A DNA stretch of 64,000 nucleotides from Tridacna crocea (lineage: Eukaryota > Mollusca > Bivalvia > Cardiida > Cardiidae), in NCBI GenBank assembly GCA_943736015.1, contig OX031060.1, positions 14,769,501 through 14,833,500 on the forward strand, written 5' to 3'. A program made the position numbers and the translations under genes. Of this stretch, positions 18,166 through 29,000 are shown piece after piece. Below the pieces are notes generated by a model that was not told where the DNA came from, ran no database searches, and saw nothing but the letters and a program-made list of their open reading frames with translations. The first letter of the stretch is position 1, and every line of letters begins with the position of its first letter.

Positions 18166-18643
18166 TTCACAAGGTTTCATTAAAGTAATGAAACGTAAAG
18201 TTCTCTATATAAACTTCATCAGTACCACAGAGTTATTTCCCTTCTGTAAATATCTGCTGGATGCTTGACATGTACTTACAACCTCTGTAAGACATGAAAT
18301 AGAACAACATGAACTCGTAAATAAGTAGATAATTGCATATTGTGCCATACATTCTTATTAATTTAGTTGTTTTGTGCCTCAAAATTCATACGGCGCTCAT
18401 GTAATTGGTACGGCGTAATGGGCACCTGTTGGTCCCGTACAAGAATGTCTATAAATACCAATAACTTGACAAATGTGAAAAATTTGGCAGTAATATTGCT
18501 GCTTAGGTTAGATTATATGTTTTTCAATATAAAAATACCAAAAAAAGCATACAATATAATTCACATTTTGGTACGGCGTGTTTTAATCCGTACGGCGTAT
18601 GGTACGGCGTATTTTTCTGGTACGGCGTGTTTTAGTAGGACCC
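18150..18643 (-). repeat. right TIR of Mutator-like element
   Basis: Inverse partner of 15487-15978, ending GTTTTAGTAGGACCC next to the 9-bp duplication at 18644-18652. Confidence 0.85.
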
Positions 18644-18652
18644 GATGAAAGG

Positions 18653-19670
18653 TAAAATCGACTCAACCTCAAAATTAAGGGAAACTTCCACAGCCAAAAC
18701 TACATTTGGGGTAAAACAACTCTTGTTATAAATTATCACAGATCCCAAAAACTCTAATTATCATCATCTTCAATCAACATCTGGGGCTCTATTTACTATT
18801 GTACATATAAAATTTCATTTGTCTCGGTAGTTGCAACTTACCCCTCCCACCAAACTGACAGTGTATGTGTCATCAATGTTCAATAAATCTCAGGTGATTT
18901 GGAATAGTTTCCATATCATTAAATCATTACTTTCTAACCAATATCAAACGTTCAAAACAATTTTCATTTGGCCAGATAAAAGAGAAAGATTTTATTACTT
19001 TTATGCGTTTCGGTTTACCGTTACAAATCGCAAACTCTCTGAAGTCACCTTCAAACGGTGTCTTACAGATTACCTCCTCGATTAATTTGGTCGACAATGT
19101 CACGATATATAACGATTCCTCTAAGGGTGCCGGAAACTAGTTAAAGGTGGCCCTTCAGATTTTGGATCGAAAATTTTACAAAAATACAAAAAAAAAAATC
19201 TTTGTATTCCCAAAGCCTTACAATTTTCGTTCATAAAACCCTAGGAGTTGAAAACTATCCGACAACAAGAGAAATTAGAGATTTACTACTGCTCAGGTCG
19301 ACGCCGACGGGAAACACGGTCTATTTTTACATGAGCAACTTGCTCATTTACTTACTGGAAATACACAGACGAAGCTTCAAACATAGCATCCGAAGAAGAC
19401 ATTATGGAAAATAATTACATGTTTTTTATATAATGGAATTAGTCACTTAGCATTCCAGCATTTCTTTTTTAGCGCGATATCTAAAAATAGCTTAAGGACC
19501 TACGTAGCCTTTTAAGGGAATACTACCCCAAAAACGTTCTTTTTGTAATATTATGATTTTTAATTATTCATGATTTGTATTGTTTTTTCATATAAATTTC
19601 AGTGGTATGAATATATATATTTTTTAATTTGGTGTGATGTGAAAAATCTAAATACCACCTTTAAAGAGTC
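18653..19670. other. intergenic, no gene recognised
   Basis: Frames at 18831-19085 show no known motif. AAAGGTGG at 19144 and the inverse CCACCTTT at 19655 and 20803 each adjoin TTAA, hinting at another TTAA-flanked element, but I could not delimit it. Confidence 0.4.
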
Positions 19671-20038
19671 GTCAAATTTGTCATATTATGAGCATTGTCT
19701 CCCTCTAGATGGCATTCTATAAATACTCATATCTAATATCGGCATCCTGGGTACAGAAGCGAACCACTTTCCTACGCGGCAACCGTTACTTTGAATTTAA
19801 AACTAAAATAAAGGTTTACTCATTAAAACGCTAGCTCAATTCACTCAGCTATGATCAGCAGTGTACAGAAATCTGGATCTAAAGCAGGTCTCATTTCGCC
19901 TCAAACGTATTGATAAAAGCTATTTTCAACATTGCTACTTTATAGAGCGTAATATTACAGTCTGTCCGCTTTCGGGGCTATAGTGATGTGTCATATAAGA
20001 CAGTCGAATCTTCGAAGAATATGACATGCGCAGACATT
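19671..20038 (+). repeat. 350-bp direct repeat, copy 1
   Basis: Matches 20987-21338 for most of its length. Shared blocks include ACAACCGTTACTTTGAATTT-type sequence, AATTCACTCAGCTATGATCA, AGCAGGTCTCATTTC, AGAGCGTAATATTACAGTCT and ATATGACATGCGCAGACA. Confidence 0.8.
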
Positions 20039-20099
20039 GATATTTTGAGATACCTAACGCATTATGCATAATACTAAAAACCTTTTAATCTTTCTCTTG

Positions 20100-20200
20100 G
20101 GACCATTGCCCCGCGATGAAACCCCACATCCCCACCCCCGGACTATTGCCCCCCCCCCATCTCGAGAACAATTCCCCCCGGATCATTGCCCCGGACTATT
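20100..20200 (-). repeat. C-run tract, inverse of the G-run array
   Basis: GGACTATTGCCCCCC-type words complementary to the GGGGCAATAGTCC words of 20525-20795. Confidence 0.7.
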
Positions 20201-20246
20201 AACCTTGAATAGGCAACGTGAGAGGCAACTTGGTTCACGTAATTTC

Positions 20247-20316
20247 CATCCTCGGATACCCCGGGTTCCCTATTTGCTACGTAGCAAATAGGGAGACCCT
20301 GGGGTATCCGAGGATG
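20247..20316. repeat. 70-bp palindrome
   Basis: CATCCTCGGATACCCCGGG pairs with CCTGGGGTATCCGAGGATG around the centre GCTACGTAGC. Confidence 0.8.
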
Positions 20317-20524
20317 CGTAATTTCGAGCATTATCTATGTCAAGTGAAACTACAGTAATATAGAATATTGCTCGATGCAGACATTGATTGTTGTGTTGTC
20401 AATGTCAAGTCAACGCCGGTCGCAGTTTTCCATTTTGTGATTTCAAATTATGTATGTTGGACGGAAGGTACAGTCCAGCGAATAGCAACAACAAAAAACA
20501 TTTGCCTTCATGTCTTTTCCAGGG

Positions 20525-20795
20525 GCAAAAGTCCCCCTTCAGGGGAAATTAAATGTATCCTCGGGGGGTGGGGCAATAGTCCTGGGGATTGTCCTCAGGG
20601 GCAGTTGTCCGGGGGGGGGGGGGTCAGGGTGTGTGTACGTGTGTGTGTGTGGGTTGTCATTGAGGAAATTGTCCAGGGGGATTTTCCTGGGGGGGGGGGG
20701 GAACAAAAGTCCGGGGGATTGTCCGGGGTGGATAGTCCGGGGTCGGGGGGATTGTCCTCAGAGGGCAATAGTCCGGGAGGCAATTGTCCTGATAC
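20525..20795 (+). repeat. G-run array (GGGGNNATTGTCC units)
   Basis: About ten runs of four or more G separated by short words such as GATTGTCC and CAATAGTCC, plus a GT-dinucleotide stretch at 20625-20655. Strong G-quadruplex potential. The 62-147 codon frames across it are low-complexity artefacts. Confidence 0.75.
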
Positions 20796-20986
20796 TCAGG
20801 GCCACCTTTAAGGAATATGTAGGCAACAAATAAAAAAAATTGCCTAGCCGTTGAATCAAGAAAGAATAAAAAAAAAAAGTTTTAATATATTACGGGGAAA
20901 GGAGAAAATACTGGTTTAAGCATTTCCCTTCCGTGATACACGAGTTTCTTCGCTAAAGTTAAAAAAAAAATTTTAAGAACATGCAA

Positions 20987-21338
20987 TTTGCAGTCCATTA
21001 TCTCCCGCTACATGGCATTTTATAAATACTCATCTGTCTAATTCGGGCAACCTGGGTACAGAACCAAACCACTTTCCTACACGACAACCGTTACTTTGAA
21101 TTTCAAACTAAAATAAACGTTATAGAACGCTGTCTCGTGCAATTCACTCAGCTATGATCAACTGTTTAGAGAAATCTGGAGCTGAAGCAGGTCTCATTTC
21201 TCCTGAAACGTATTGATAAAAGCTATTTTCTATATTGCTACTTTATAGAGCGTAATATTACAGTCTGTCCGCTTTCGGGGCTAGTGATGCGTCATATAAG
21301 ACAGGTCGAATCTTCGAAGAATATGACATGCGCAGACA
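20987..21338 (+). repeat. 350-bp direct repeat, copy 2
   Basis: Second copy of 19671-20038, offset about 1.3 kb, with about 85-90% identity by eye. Confidence 0.8.
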
Positions 21339-21770
21339 ACGATTTGCAGTCGCGTTTCACTTCCTTGACGAAGAAGACTGTTGGAAACATTGACGGCTGT
21401 TAGCCGGTTCTTTTCAATCACTTTTCATCGTGGTCACCTTTCACGGTTCATACAAATCTGTGACGAAATTGTTTGTCGCTTCTGTAATTTTTACCTCATT
21501 TTTGACAAAGTAACGCCTTGATACATATACATTTATCAAAGGGGAAAAAAGAACTCAGCTGAAAGTTATACTCGTGCACCGGTTCATGTGACGTCATATT
21601 TCTATTAAGTTCAATACCGTAAGGCACTTTTGGCTCTCCCGAAATCCAATAATTGACTTGCATTTTCTTAAGTATGCAAGAAATGTAGTCACGCTGCAGC
21701 TGGTCTTTCGATCATAAGTAAAACTATTTTGTTACAAGATGAGGTTACTGGAACCCTAATATGTTGTATA
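21339..21770. other. intergenic, nothing recognised
   Basis: No exon or repeat could be assigned. TGACGTCATATT at 21590 is a CRE-like word. Confidence 0.35.
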
Positions 21771-21773
21771 GAG

Positions 21774-21938
21774 GATAATCAACTGGTTATTTTTGATATG
21801 AAAAATATCTCACGAGGATAAGTCGTTAGGCGTTGAAAAAACGAGTGCGCAGCACGAGTTTTTTTTTTTTTCAACGCCTTACGACGCATCCGAGTGAGAT
21901 ATTTTCGTTTAAGAAAATAACCAATTGATTATTCTATT
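21774..21938. mobile_element. foldback element
   Basis: GATAATCAACTGGTTATTTT pairs with AAAATAACCAATTGATTATT. Inner pairing of ATATCTCACGAGGATAAGTCG and GCGTTGAAAAAA continues to a small loop at ACGAGTGCGCAGCACGAG. Confidence 0.8.
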
Positions 21939-21944
21939 TATTAT

Positions 21945-22860
21945 ATACCTTATTAACATTATTATTTTTTATTTTTCGTTTGAAAGTCGAAGTCAATACT
22001 TTGGATAGGGACATAGTGCTAGTGAATACATAATTTAAAAGAACGAAACGAGACGACTGGTTGAAAATATAGAACTTACAATTAACACTATCTACAACAG
22101 TGCTTAATGAAAAAAAAGGAGTTCCTAAATTACGGCAGGAGGTGAAAGTGGAAGTATATATCGTCACTATAGTGATGATATCAAAATTTATTACACTGGG
22201 AAATTCCAGGATTTCACTGCTAGATACGTAATAAACATTTTTATCGTTGCGTTACATTATTATGTACAGCTCTCTAAAACATATTTTTCATGTTACTTTT
22301 AGACAAATAGAATATAGACACAGACATCGTCGCCATTGACGTCATTGTAAAGTTTCATTTCTTATAGTAGTTAAAGTTTTTGTTTAAACATATTTATTTC
22401 ACATCGATTGAGAAACAAGTTCTTACAACTTATACTAATCTCTCTCGGTTGTGATGTAGTACACAGCTGCATTCGTATATCAGTCCTGATCGAGTCTGAA
22501 GACAGATCTATTTCATTGTAAAAATGATTTTCCTTTATTTCCATAAAAGTTTCATAACTGCACCTTAACTTTCAACCCACAATAAACTGAGAAGTAAAGA
22601 ATTAAATCCAAGTTTATCATTTGGGCTTTGGACCTAGATGGAATATTTGTTGCTAAAATCACTGGATGGAGTTCAATAGATCTAGTAAATCCGTCCCTCC
22701 TAACCATAAAAAAAATAATAATAATCATACATGCTCATCGAAGTGTCCTATATATGTAAAACAGTATGATTTTTGTCAAAAAAGAGTCTTTGGTAGAAAT
22801 ATGGTAAAATGAGTCAACCGTGAACTACATTTCTACGAGAGATGTATTAAAGATACTAAA
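21945..22860. other. intergenic region upstream of IGF2R
   Basis: No gene or clear repeat seen. It is the longest stretch of the window without a family A copy. Confidence 0.4.
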
Positions 22861-22874
22861 TAGCCATATAAGGG

Positions 22875-22979
22875 TGAAGTACCAATGGTGCGAATGAGTA
22901 CTAGTAGCACGTGATTATCATGTGACAATTACGTGGGTCAGCAAATGGCTGCCATTACGAGGAAGTTTTCATAACAATA
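22875..22979 (+). promoter_or_regulatory. candidate IGF2R proximal promoter/5' UTR with E-boxes
   Basis: Within 105 bp of the start codon are CCAAT (22882-22886), CACGTG (22908-22913), CATGTGAC (22919-22926) and ACGTGGGTC (22930-22938). CACGTG is the core of the CLEAR element bound by TFEB/MITF proteins on lysosomal genes. The transcription start is not determined; no TATA box is obvious. Confidence 0.45.
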
Positions 22980-23092
22980 ATGGATAAAATCACCAGAATA
23001 CAGTTTTTTCTCTTGCTCCTATCACTCTGTCAGATTGATGTGTTCTGTATCGATTGTAACAACACAGATTTCAACCTGACTGTCTTAAATGG
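22980..23092 (+). CDS. IGF2R: IGF2R exon 1 (signal peptide)
   Basis: MDKITRIQFFLLLLSLCQID, then VFCIDCNN: a short basic head, a hydrophobic core and likely cleavage near residue 23. Donor TGG|GTGAGC, phase 2. Confidence 0.88.
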
Positions 23093-26000
23093 GTGAGCAA
23101 TTGTACCATACAAACTAGAAACAAACGAGAGTTTTATGCCAAATAAGATTATATTTTTTCCTTATTTTCCGTCAGAGGATTTTATAATACAATTCTGCAT
23201 TCCGATTACAACGAGAGCAGCAGTTCCATCTGTGAAATGACTCTAGAGTGCCTGCCTTGCACTGATAAGTTAGTTTGAAACAAACTGGCAGAGGAACAGT
23301 AGAATAATAGGAATCTCTCTAGTCTCTATCGGCCTATAATCAGGGTAACAGTATCGGGCAACAAAAATTTTAGAATCATCCAAGTTGAAAGAGTTTGCAG
23401 ACGACAGTTATACACATCTCTAAAATAATTTGTCTCTAAAGTTTGAAAATATTTTGAGAAAGGAATTTAACTCTTTACCAAACGACAAATTTGTAGACTA
23501 GTCCAAATTGAAAGCATTTGCAGACGATAAAATAAATGTGACTGAAAAACCAAAATTTGATTTGGGAAGGGTAGAAAACGTTGTGGGAAAAGGAGAAAAT
23601 GCTGGTTACCAGCATTTTCTCCTTTTCCAACAATGTTTTCAAAATGCTTCTTTCTCAGGGTCGTCAAAAGTCGTCATTATGTGGGAAAGGGTTAATGCAC
23701 TAATAAATAATTTATGAAATAATTTTAGACCAACATAATGATTTTATTCCTCAAAAACATGGTCATTCCAAGCTAGATTGGCCCTATATCTTACCACAGG
23801 AATTTGACATTCTATATCCAAAATTAATGATAAAATTTGAAAAAAATATCCCCTATATAATATAAATACAAGGAATGCAACGTCTCGATTGCAAGCGCCA
23901 GCACAAGACAGCCTTTCCCACCCAAAATTACCCACAAAACAAACATTGATCATAATTTCCTTTAGCCTAGCGAAAGACAACACAAAAATGTACCTGCGAC
24001 GTTCGGGCGATTCCCCAGTGGACACCTTTTAACTGAAGATATCTGTCATGTTTTGCAGTCTTTTTGACAATTTCTATCCATCGAGGAGGCCATTCGTGGA
24101 CGTCGCGGGAAGAGCCGGGAAGTGTATTTTCAGATTACGTATTGCTATTATCTTTTTCGTTTTTAAGATATATATATGGACATCACATGATACTTAAGAT
24201 TTTTCTAGAAGTAACTAACAAAAGTATTTGACCATATTCTCTTTTAAAGAAAAGATATTTGACTCTAATACGTAATCCGAAAATGCACTTCCTGGTAAAC
24301 CTGTGACGTCAGCGAATGGCCTCATCGGTGGATAGAAATTGTCAAAAAAATTATAAAACATGATGGATATCTCCAGGTAAAAGGTGTCTACTGAGGAATC
24401 GTTGAATGTCGCAGGTATATTTTTGTGTTGTCTATCGCTAGGCTAAAGGAAACTATGATCAATGTTTGTTTCATGGGTAATTTTAGGTGCTGGCAATCAA
24501 GACATTGCATTCATTGTGTCTATATTATATAGGGGAGATTTTTTTTTTCATATTTTATCATTTATTTTGGTTATAGAATGTCGAATTCCTGTGATCTTAC
24601 AATATTGAAATTTTAACAAAAAAATATTTTGAGAACAGTGAGATAAAAGGAGTAAATGATTGTAACCACTTTGATGTTTTCTCTCAGTATTCTGTACCCT
24701 TCACAAACAAATCTTAATGAAGTTGTCAAAATTGAATTTGCTATGAACACCAAAAGGCACCAACATGGATGAGACTGAAAATTGGTTGTATGGTGTAAAG
24801 AATGAATAAATGTATATGAATATGGTTCTTCATGTAATCTACTTTTTTTTAGTCATTGCTTAGATTGTTCCATGGACGCAATTCTATTGAACACCAACAG
24901 TAAAGTATGAGAATTGTTTTCAGGAATAAACTTTTTTTATCTAGACCCCTGTCATAAGCAACTGATTCGCACTTGAAATTATATTTTTCTCAGACAACCT
25001 GTTTAACCCGTTCCCTGGTTTTCATGACCCTGAAAAAGAAGTCTTTTGAAAACATTGTGGGAAAAAGGAAAAAATGCTGGTAACCAGCATTTTCTCCTTT
25101 TTCCCACAATGTTTTCTACCCTTTCCAAATCAAATTTCAATTTTTGAATCATGCTTCTTTTGTCATTTGCAAACACTTTCAAATTGAACCAGTCTAAAAT
25201 TTTTTCGTTTGGTAAAGAGTTAAACTTTGTATTTAAGAGCACAATTTCAGATTGGTTGTATTTGAAAGTATTTGCAAATAGCATATCAAGTGTTGGTCAA
25301 ATGATGGAATGTAATTTGTCTTTTGCTTAGGAAAGAAAAAAACGCTGTTGGAATAGAAGAAGGAAAGATGTGTGTTACATGTGTTTTCTAATTTTAAGAA
25401 TGTGTCAGATTAATCCTTTACCAAACAACAAAATTGTAGACCAGTTCAAATTGAAAGCATTTGCAGACGACAACCTAAGGTGGTTAACAGCATTTTCTTT
25501 TTCAGGGTCGTTAAAAGTCGGGATTGTGTGGTAAAGAGTTAAACAGTACATCTTTATACATGTAGTTTCAGATGCAACTGACTATTTTGCTAAGGGTCAG
25601 AGATTCTCTGACATAGTATCATACATTTAGAAAAATATCCCATTATTATGTTCATAATTTGTGCTTTTCAAAGCTGTATGAAAATTAGTTCTGAGTGCTT
25701 TTGTCTAATTTTGTTTTAAAATGTCCTTTATTTCCACAACAGAGTGAGATAATGGTCCCCTATCAGAATGGTCCTTAGGCTAGTAAACATTTTCTCGTCT
25801 ATTTCAACTACAGATTATGGGTTGCAGAATCCGACGGAGAAGATTACAATTTCTCATACAAAATAAGTATTTGTTCAGCTTTACAACCAAATGGGGCAGA
25901 TGAACATAAATGTCATTCTGGCACAGCAATATGCATGGACTTCAAAAATGGGACACTGCTTTCGGCAGGGAATGCTTCTGTTCAAAGTATTGTAGAAAAT

Positions 26001-29000
26001 AAAGAACAAGGGGATGTTTGGTACTTTACAGCAGGGGACGCCTGCCCAGAAGATCCTAAAAATAATTTGACAACATCTATCAATTTCAAGTGTGGGCCAT
26101 TAATTGTAAGTTTTCATACTCAATTTAACCCTGTACTCCATACATGTAGATACTCATCTCTACGCTTTGCTTGTAGGAGCCTTTGGAAAACATTGTGGCA
26201 AAAGGTGAAATTGCTCGTCACAAGCAATTTCATCTTTGCCACAAGTTTTTCAATGCTATCAAAAGGTGTCATATACACATAAGAAATAGCTTTATCCTTG
26301 CTGTTATTTTAGGGTCAATTAGAGATACCACAGAAATGCCTTATGGGGTAAAGGGTTTACTCTTTACTAAACAACAGCATTATACATGTGTTCAAATTGA
26401 AAGCATTTGCAAAGGACAAATGAAACATTGAAAGTGCAGAAATCCTTGTGGGACAAGGAGAAAATGCTAAATACTAGCATTTTCTCTTTTTCTCACAAGG
26501 TTTTCAAAATGTTCGTTAAAATTCTGAATTGTTAAAAGTCTAAAATTCCATCAAGTAGTAAAGAGTGAACAGCTGTTGAAAGTTTTGTGAAAAAAGGAGC
26601 AAATGCTTCTGGAAAGCAGATAATCCGTTTTCAGTAATTTTGATACCAGTATTTAATCATTTACCAAACAATCCCTGGTTTTCACGTCACTAAGGAAGAA
26701 GCCGTTTGAAACCACAGTGGAAAAAGGAGAAAATGCAGGTAACCAGCACTTTCTCCTTTTCCTGCACTGTTTTCTTGCCTTCCCAAAACAAACTTTAATG
26801 TCTGAGTCACATTAATTTTGTTTTCAAATGCTTTCAATTTAGACATGTCTAAAATGTTGCCCTTTCATAAAGACTTAACAGACAATATTTTCCGTACTTT
26901 GTCGTTTGGTAAAGACTAACAGACAATATTTCAATGTACTTTGTCTTTTTGTCAGTTATAATTGAGCCATACTCTGTGAAAAGGGGGCTTAATGCATCTG
27001 TGAAAAATATTGACCCAGGTCAGTCTGCACAGTCCGTGCAGGCTGACCTGGGTCGAAACTTTTCGCTCTTGGTCAGGTTTTTGTATGTGGAAGGACAACT
27101 CTACATTATGACTCCACTAGTTGTTGGAGGGAATAAATTTCAAGGATCAGCAATTATGTGATGGCTCTCTTGGTATAATGAATCTCTTTACCACACAATC
27201 CCGACTTTTAAGGACCCTGAGAAAGAAGCCTTTTGAAAACATTGTTGGGAAGTGAGAAAATGCTGGTAACCAGCATTTTCTCCTTTTTCCACAATGTATT
27301 TTACCCTTCCCAAACCAAATTTGAAATTTTCAGTCATATTTATTTTGTCATCTGCAAATGCTTTCAATTTGGACCAGTCTATGATTCCGTGGTTTGATAA
27401 AGAGTTAAGCCCCCCATTGCCAGAACATGGCTCAATTGTTTCGGGTTTTTCTAGAATTTGTGGCTACAATAGTTGGTTTATCTTTACATATTTAGACCAC
27501 TTAAGGTCTTCAAACCAGATTTTGACCAAAAATTTTTTTTAGTGGGAGAGAGCTGATATTTGGTAAGAAAAAATATGTATTATATGACTGTTTACCCTTA
27601 GTGAGGGAAATGCAAAAGAAACACTGAAAAAAAAATGCGTCCTTGTAGACTCCAACCCACAACCTTCAAAACCATAGTTGGTGACTCAACCAATTGAGTG
27701 AAGGGAGGCCATCAATATTTTATTGTGCTAAAAATGTATTAATTATTTGTTGTATTGTTACAGTTATCCTGATGATATGCATGTGAGAAAGATGGTCAGT
27801 GACTCAAACAGAAAGTTGTATCAGTACTGTTGTGAAAAAAGACAGGAAACTTATGTGCAGGTGCATTGATCCCCATGATATGACCTAAGCTGCTAAGCCA
27901 GTGTTACACTCCAATACAAATAAGCAAGTGTTAACCCATTACCAAACGACAATATTTTAGAGTGGTCTAAATCGAAAGCATTTGCAGACGACAAAAAAAA
28001 TGTGACTGAAAATCTGAAATTTGTTTTTCGAAGGGTAGAAAACATTGTGGGAAAAGGAGAAAATGCTGGTTACCAGCATTTTCTCCTTTTCCCACAATGT
28101 TTTCTAAAGGCTTCTTTCTCAGGGGCGTCAAAAGTAGGGATCGTGTGGTAATGGGTTAAAATCATGGGAAAAATGGAAAAACTGCTTCTTGTAAACACTT
28201 TGTTTTCTTCTCACTGCAATTCATTTGGATTAAAAAAAGAAAGATCAACTGCAAAAAGTAATGAATTAACAATAAGTTTCAGACTTGTCTAAATGTTACC
28301 CTTGACCATACAATGATGAGTTTTAACTTCCTCTTTTGTGTGCAGTGGTTTGACGCCCTTTTTTATTCATTTCAGGGTTCACCAAAATTTCTAGATTATG
28401 CAGCATGTGTTAGCTACTTTGAATGGGAATCTCATGTATTCTGTAAAGGGCAAAAGCCAGAGAAGGATGTGCCATGCTACTTGTACGACAATCATGGCAA
28501 CAGATATGATTTATCTCCCTTGGCAAAGAGCAAAGATGCATATCTAGTCTCGTCAGAAATGGACACTAATGTGTACATCAATGTATGCCGTGATATAAAT
28601 CCAGGTAAGGATGAAAAAAAATGATATCCAGGTAAAGTAAAAAAATTGGGTCCTGTTGCTCAGTTTACTAGATGTATTGTCATGTACAGACCATTTTGCT
28701 TGCAACAAGCAAAAAGGGGCATTCGGACATTTGCGTAAAGTGTTGTGTTGGATCAGCCTGCGCCATCCGTGCAGGGTAATCTGAAACATCACTTTTCGAC
28801 TTCTTTTGATATTATGTTAAAGTAGACTTGAGCAAAACAGAAAACTACCTAAAACATCACAGTATGGTTGATAAAAATGTTTAGTCATAGAATACAAGCT
28901 AAATACAAACAATCACATTTTGTCCCAAAATAGTGTATCTATTGGCTGCTTGTCCCTTTACCAAAACACCAGTCATGTGGGAGGCAGTAGCATTTGGGAA

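Larger units (their letters stand above)
15487..18643. mobile_element. Mutator-like (Pack-MULE-like) element, 3.16 kb, long TIRs
   Basis: An exact 9-bp duplication GATGAAAGG flanks the element (15478-15486 and 18644-18652). The termini are long inverted repeats: about 15487-15978 on the left and about 18150-18643 on the right, roughly 90% identical by eye. Ends read CGGTCATACTAAAACACG and, inverted, GGGTCCTACTAAAACACG. Each TIR carries about five CGCCGTAC motifs subterminally. A 9-bp duplication with TIRs of hundreds of bp is the Mutator/MULE signature. No MULE transposase is seen inside; instead there is a TPT1-like exon plus at least three family A MITEs. Likely non-autonomous. Confidence 0.8.

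Noticed and set aside
18831-19085. 84-codon plus-strand frame, with a GTAAGT-like donor readable on the minus strand
   Set aside because: Neither direction gives a family match. It could be a VPS13D 5' UTR exon, but nothing in the sequence decides it.
19141-20811. Possible 1.67-kb TTAA element with AGGTGGCCCT termini
   Set aside because: The termini are short, a third CCACCTTTAA occurs inside at 19655, and the interior includes the duplicated block, so the limits could not be established.
20368-20833. Open frames of 147 and 107 codons rich in Gly/Ser/Pro
   Set aside because: They lie across the G-run array; the composition is dictated by the low-complexity DNA and the opposite strand is open too.
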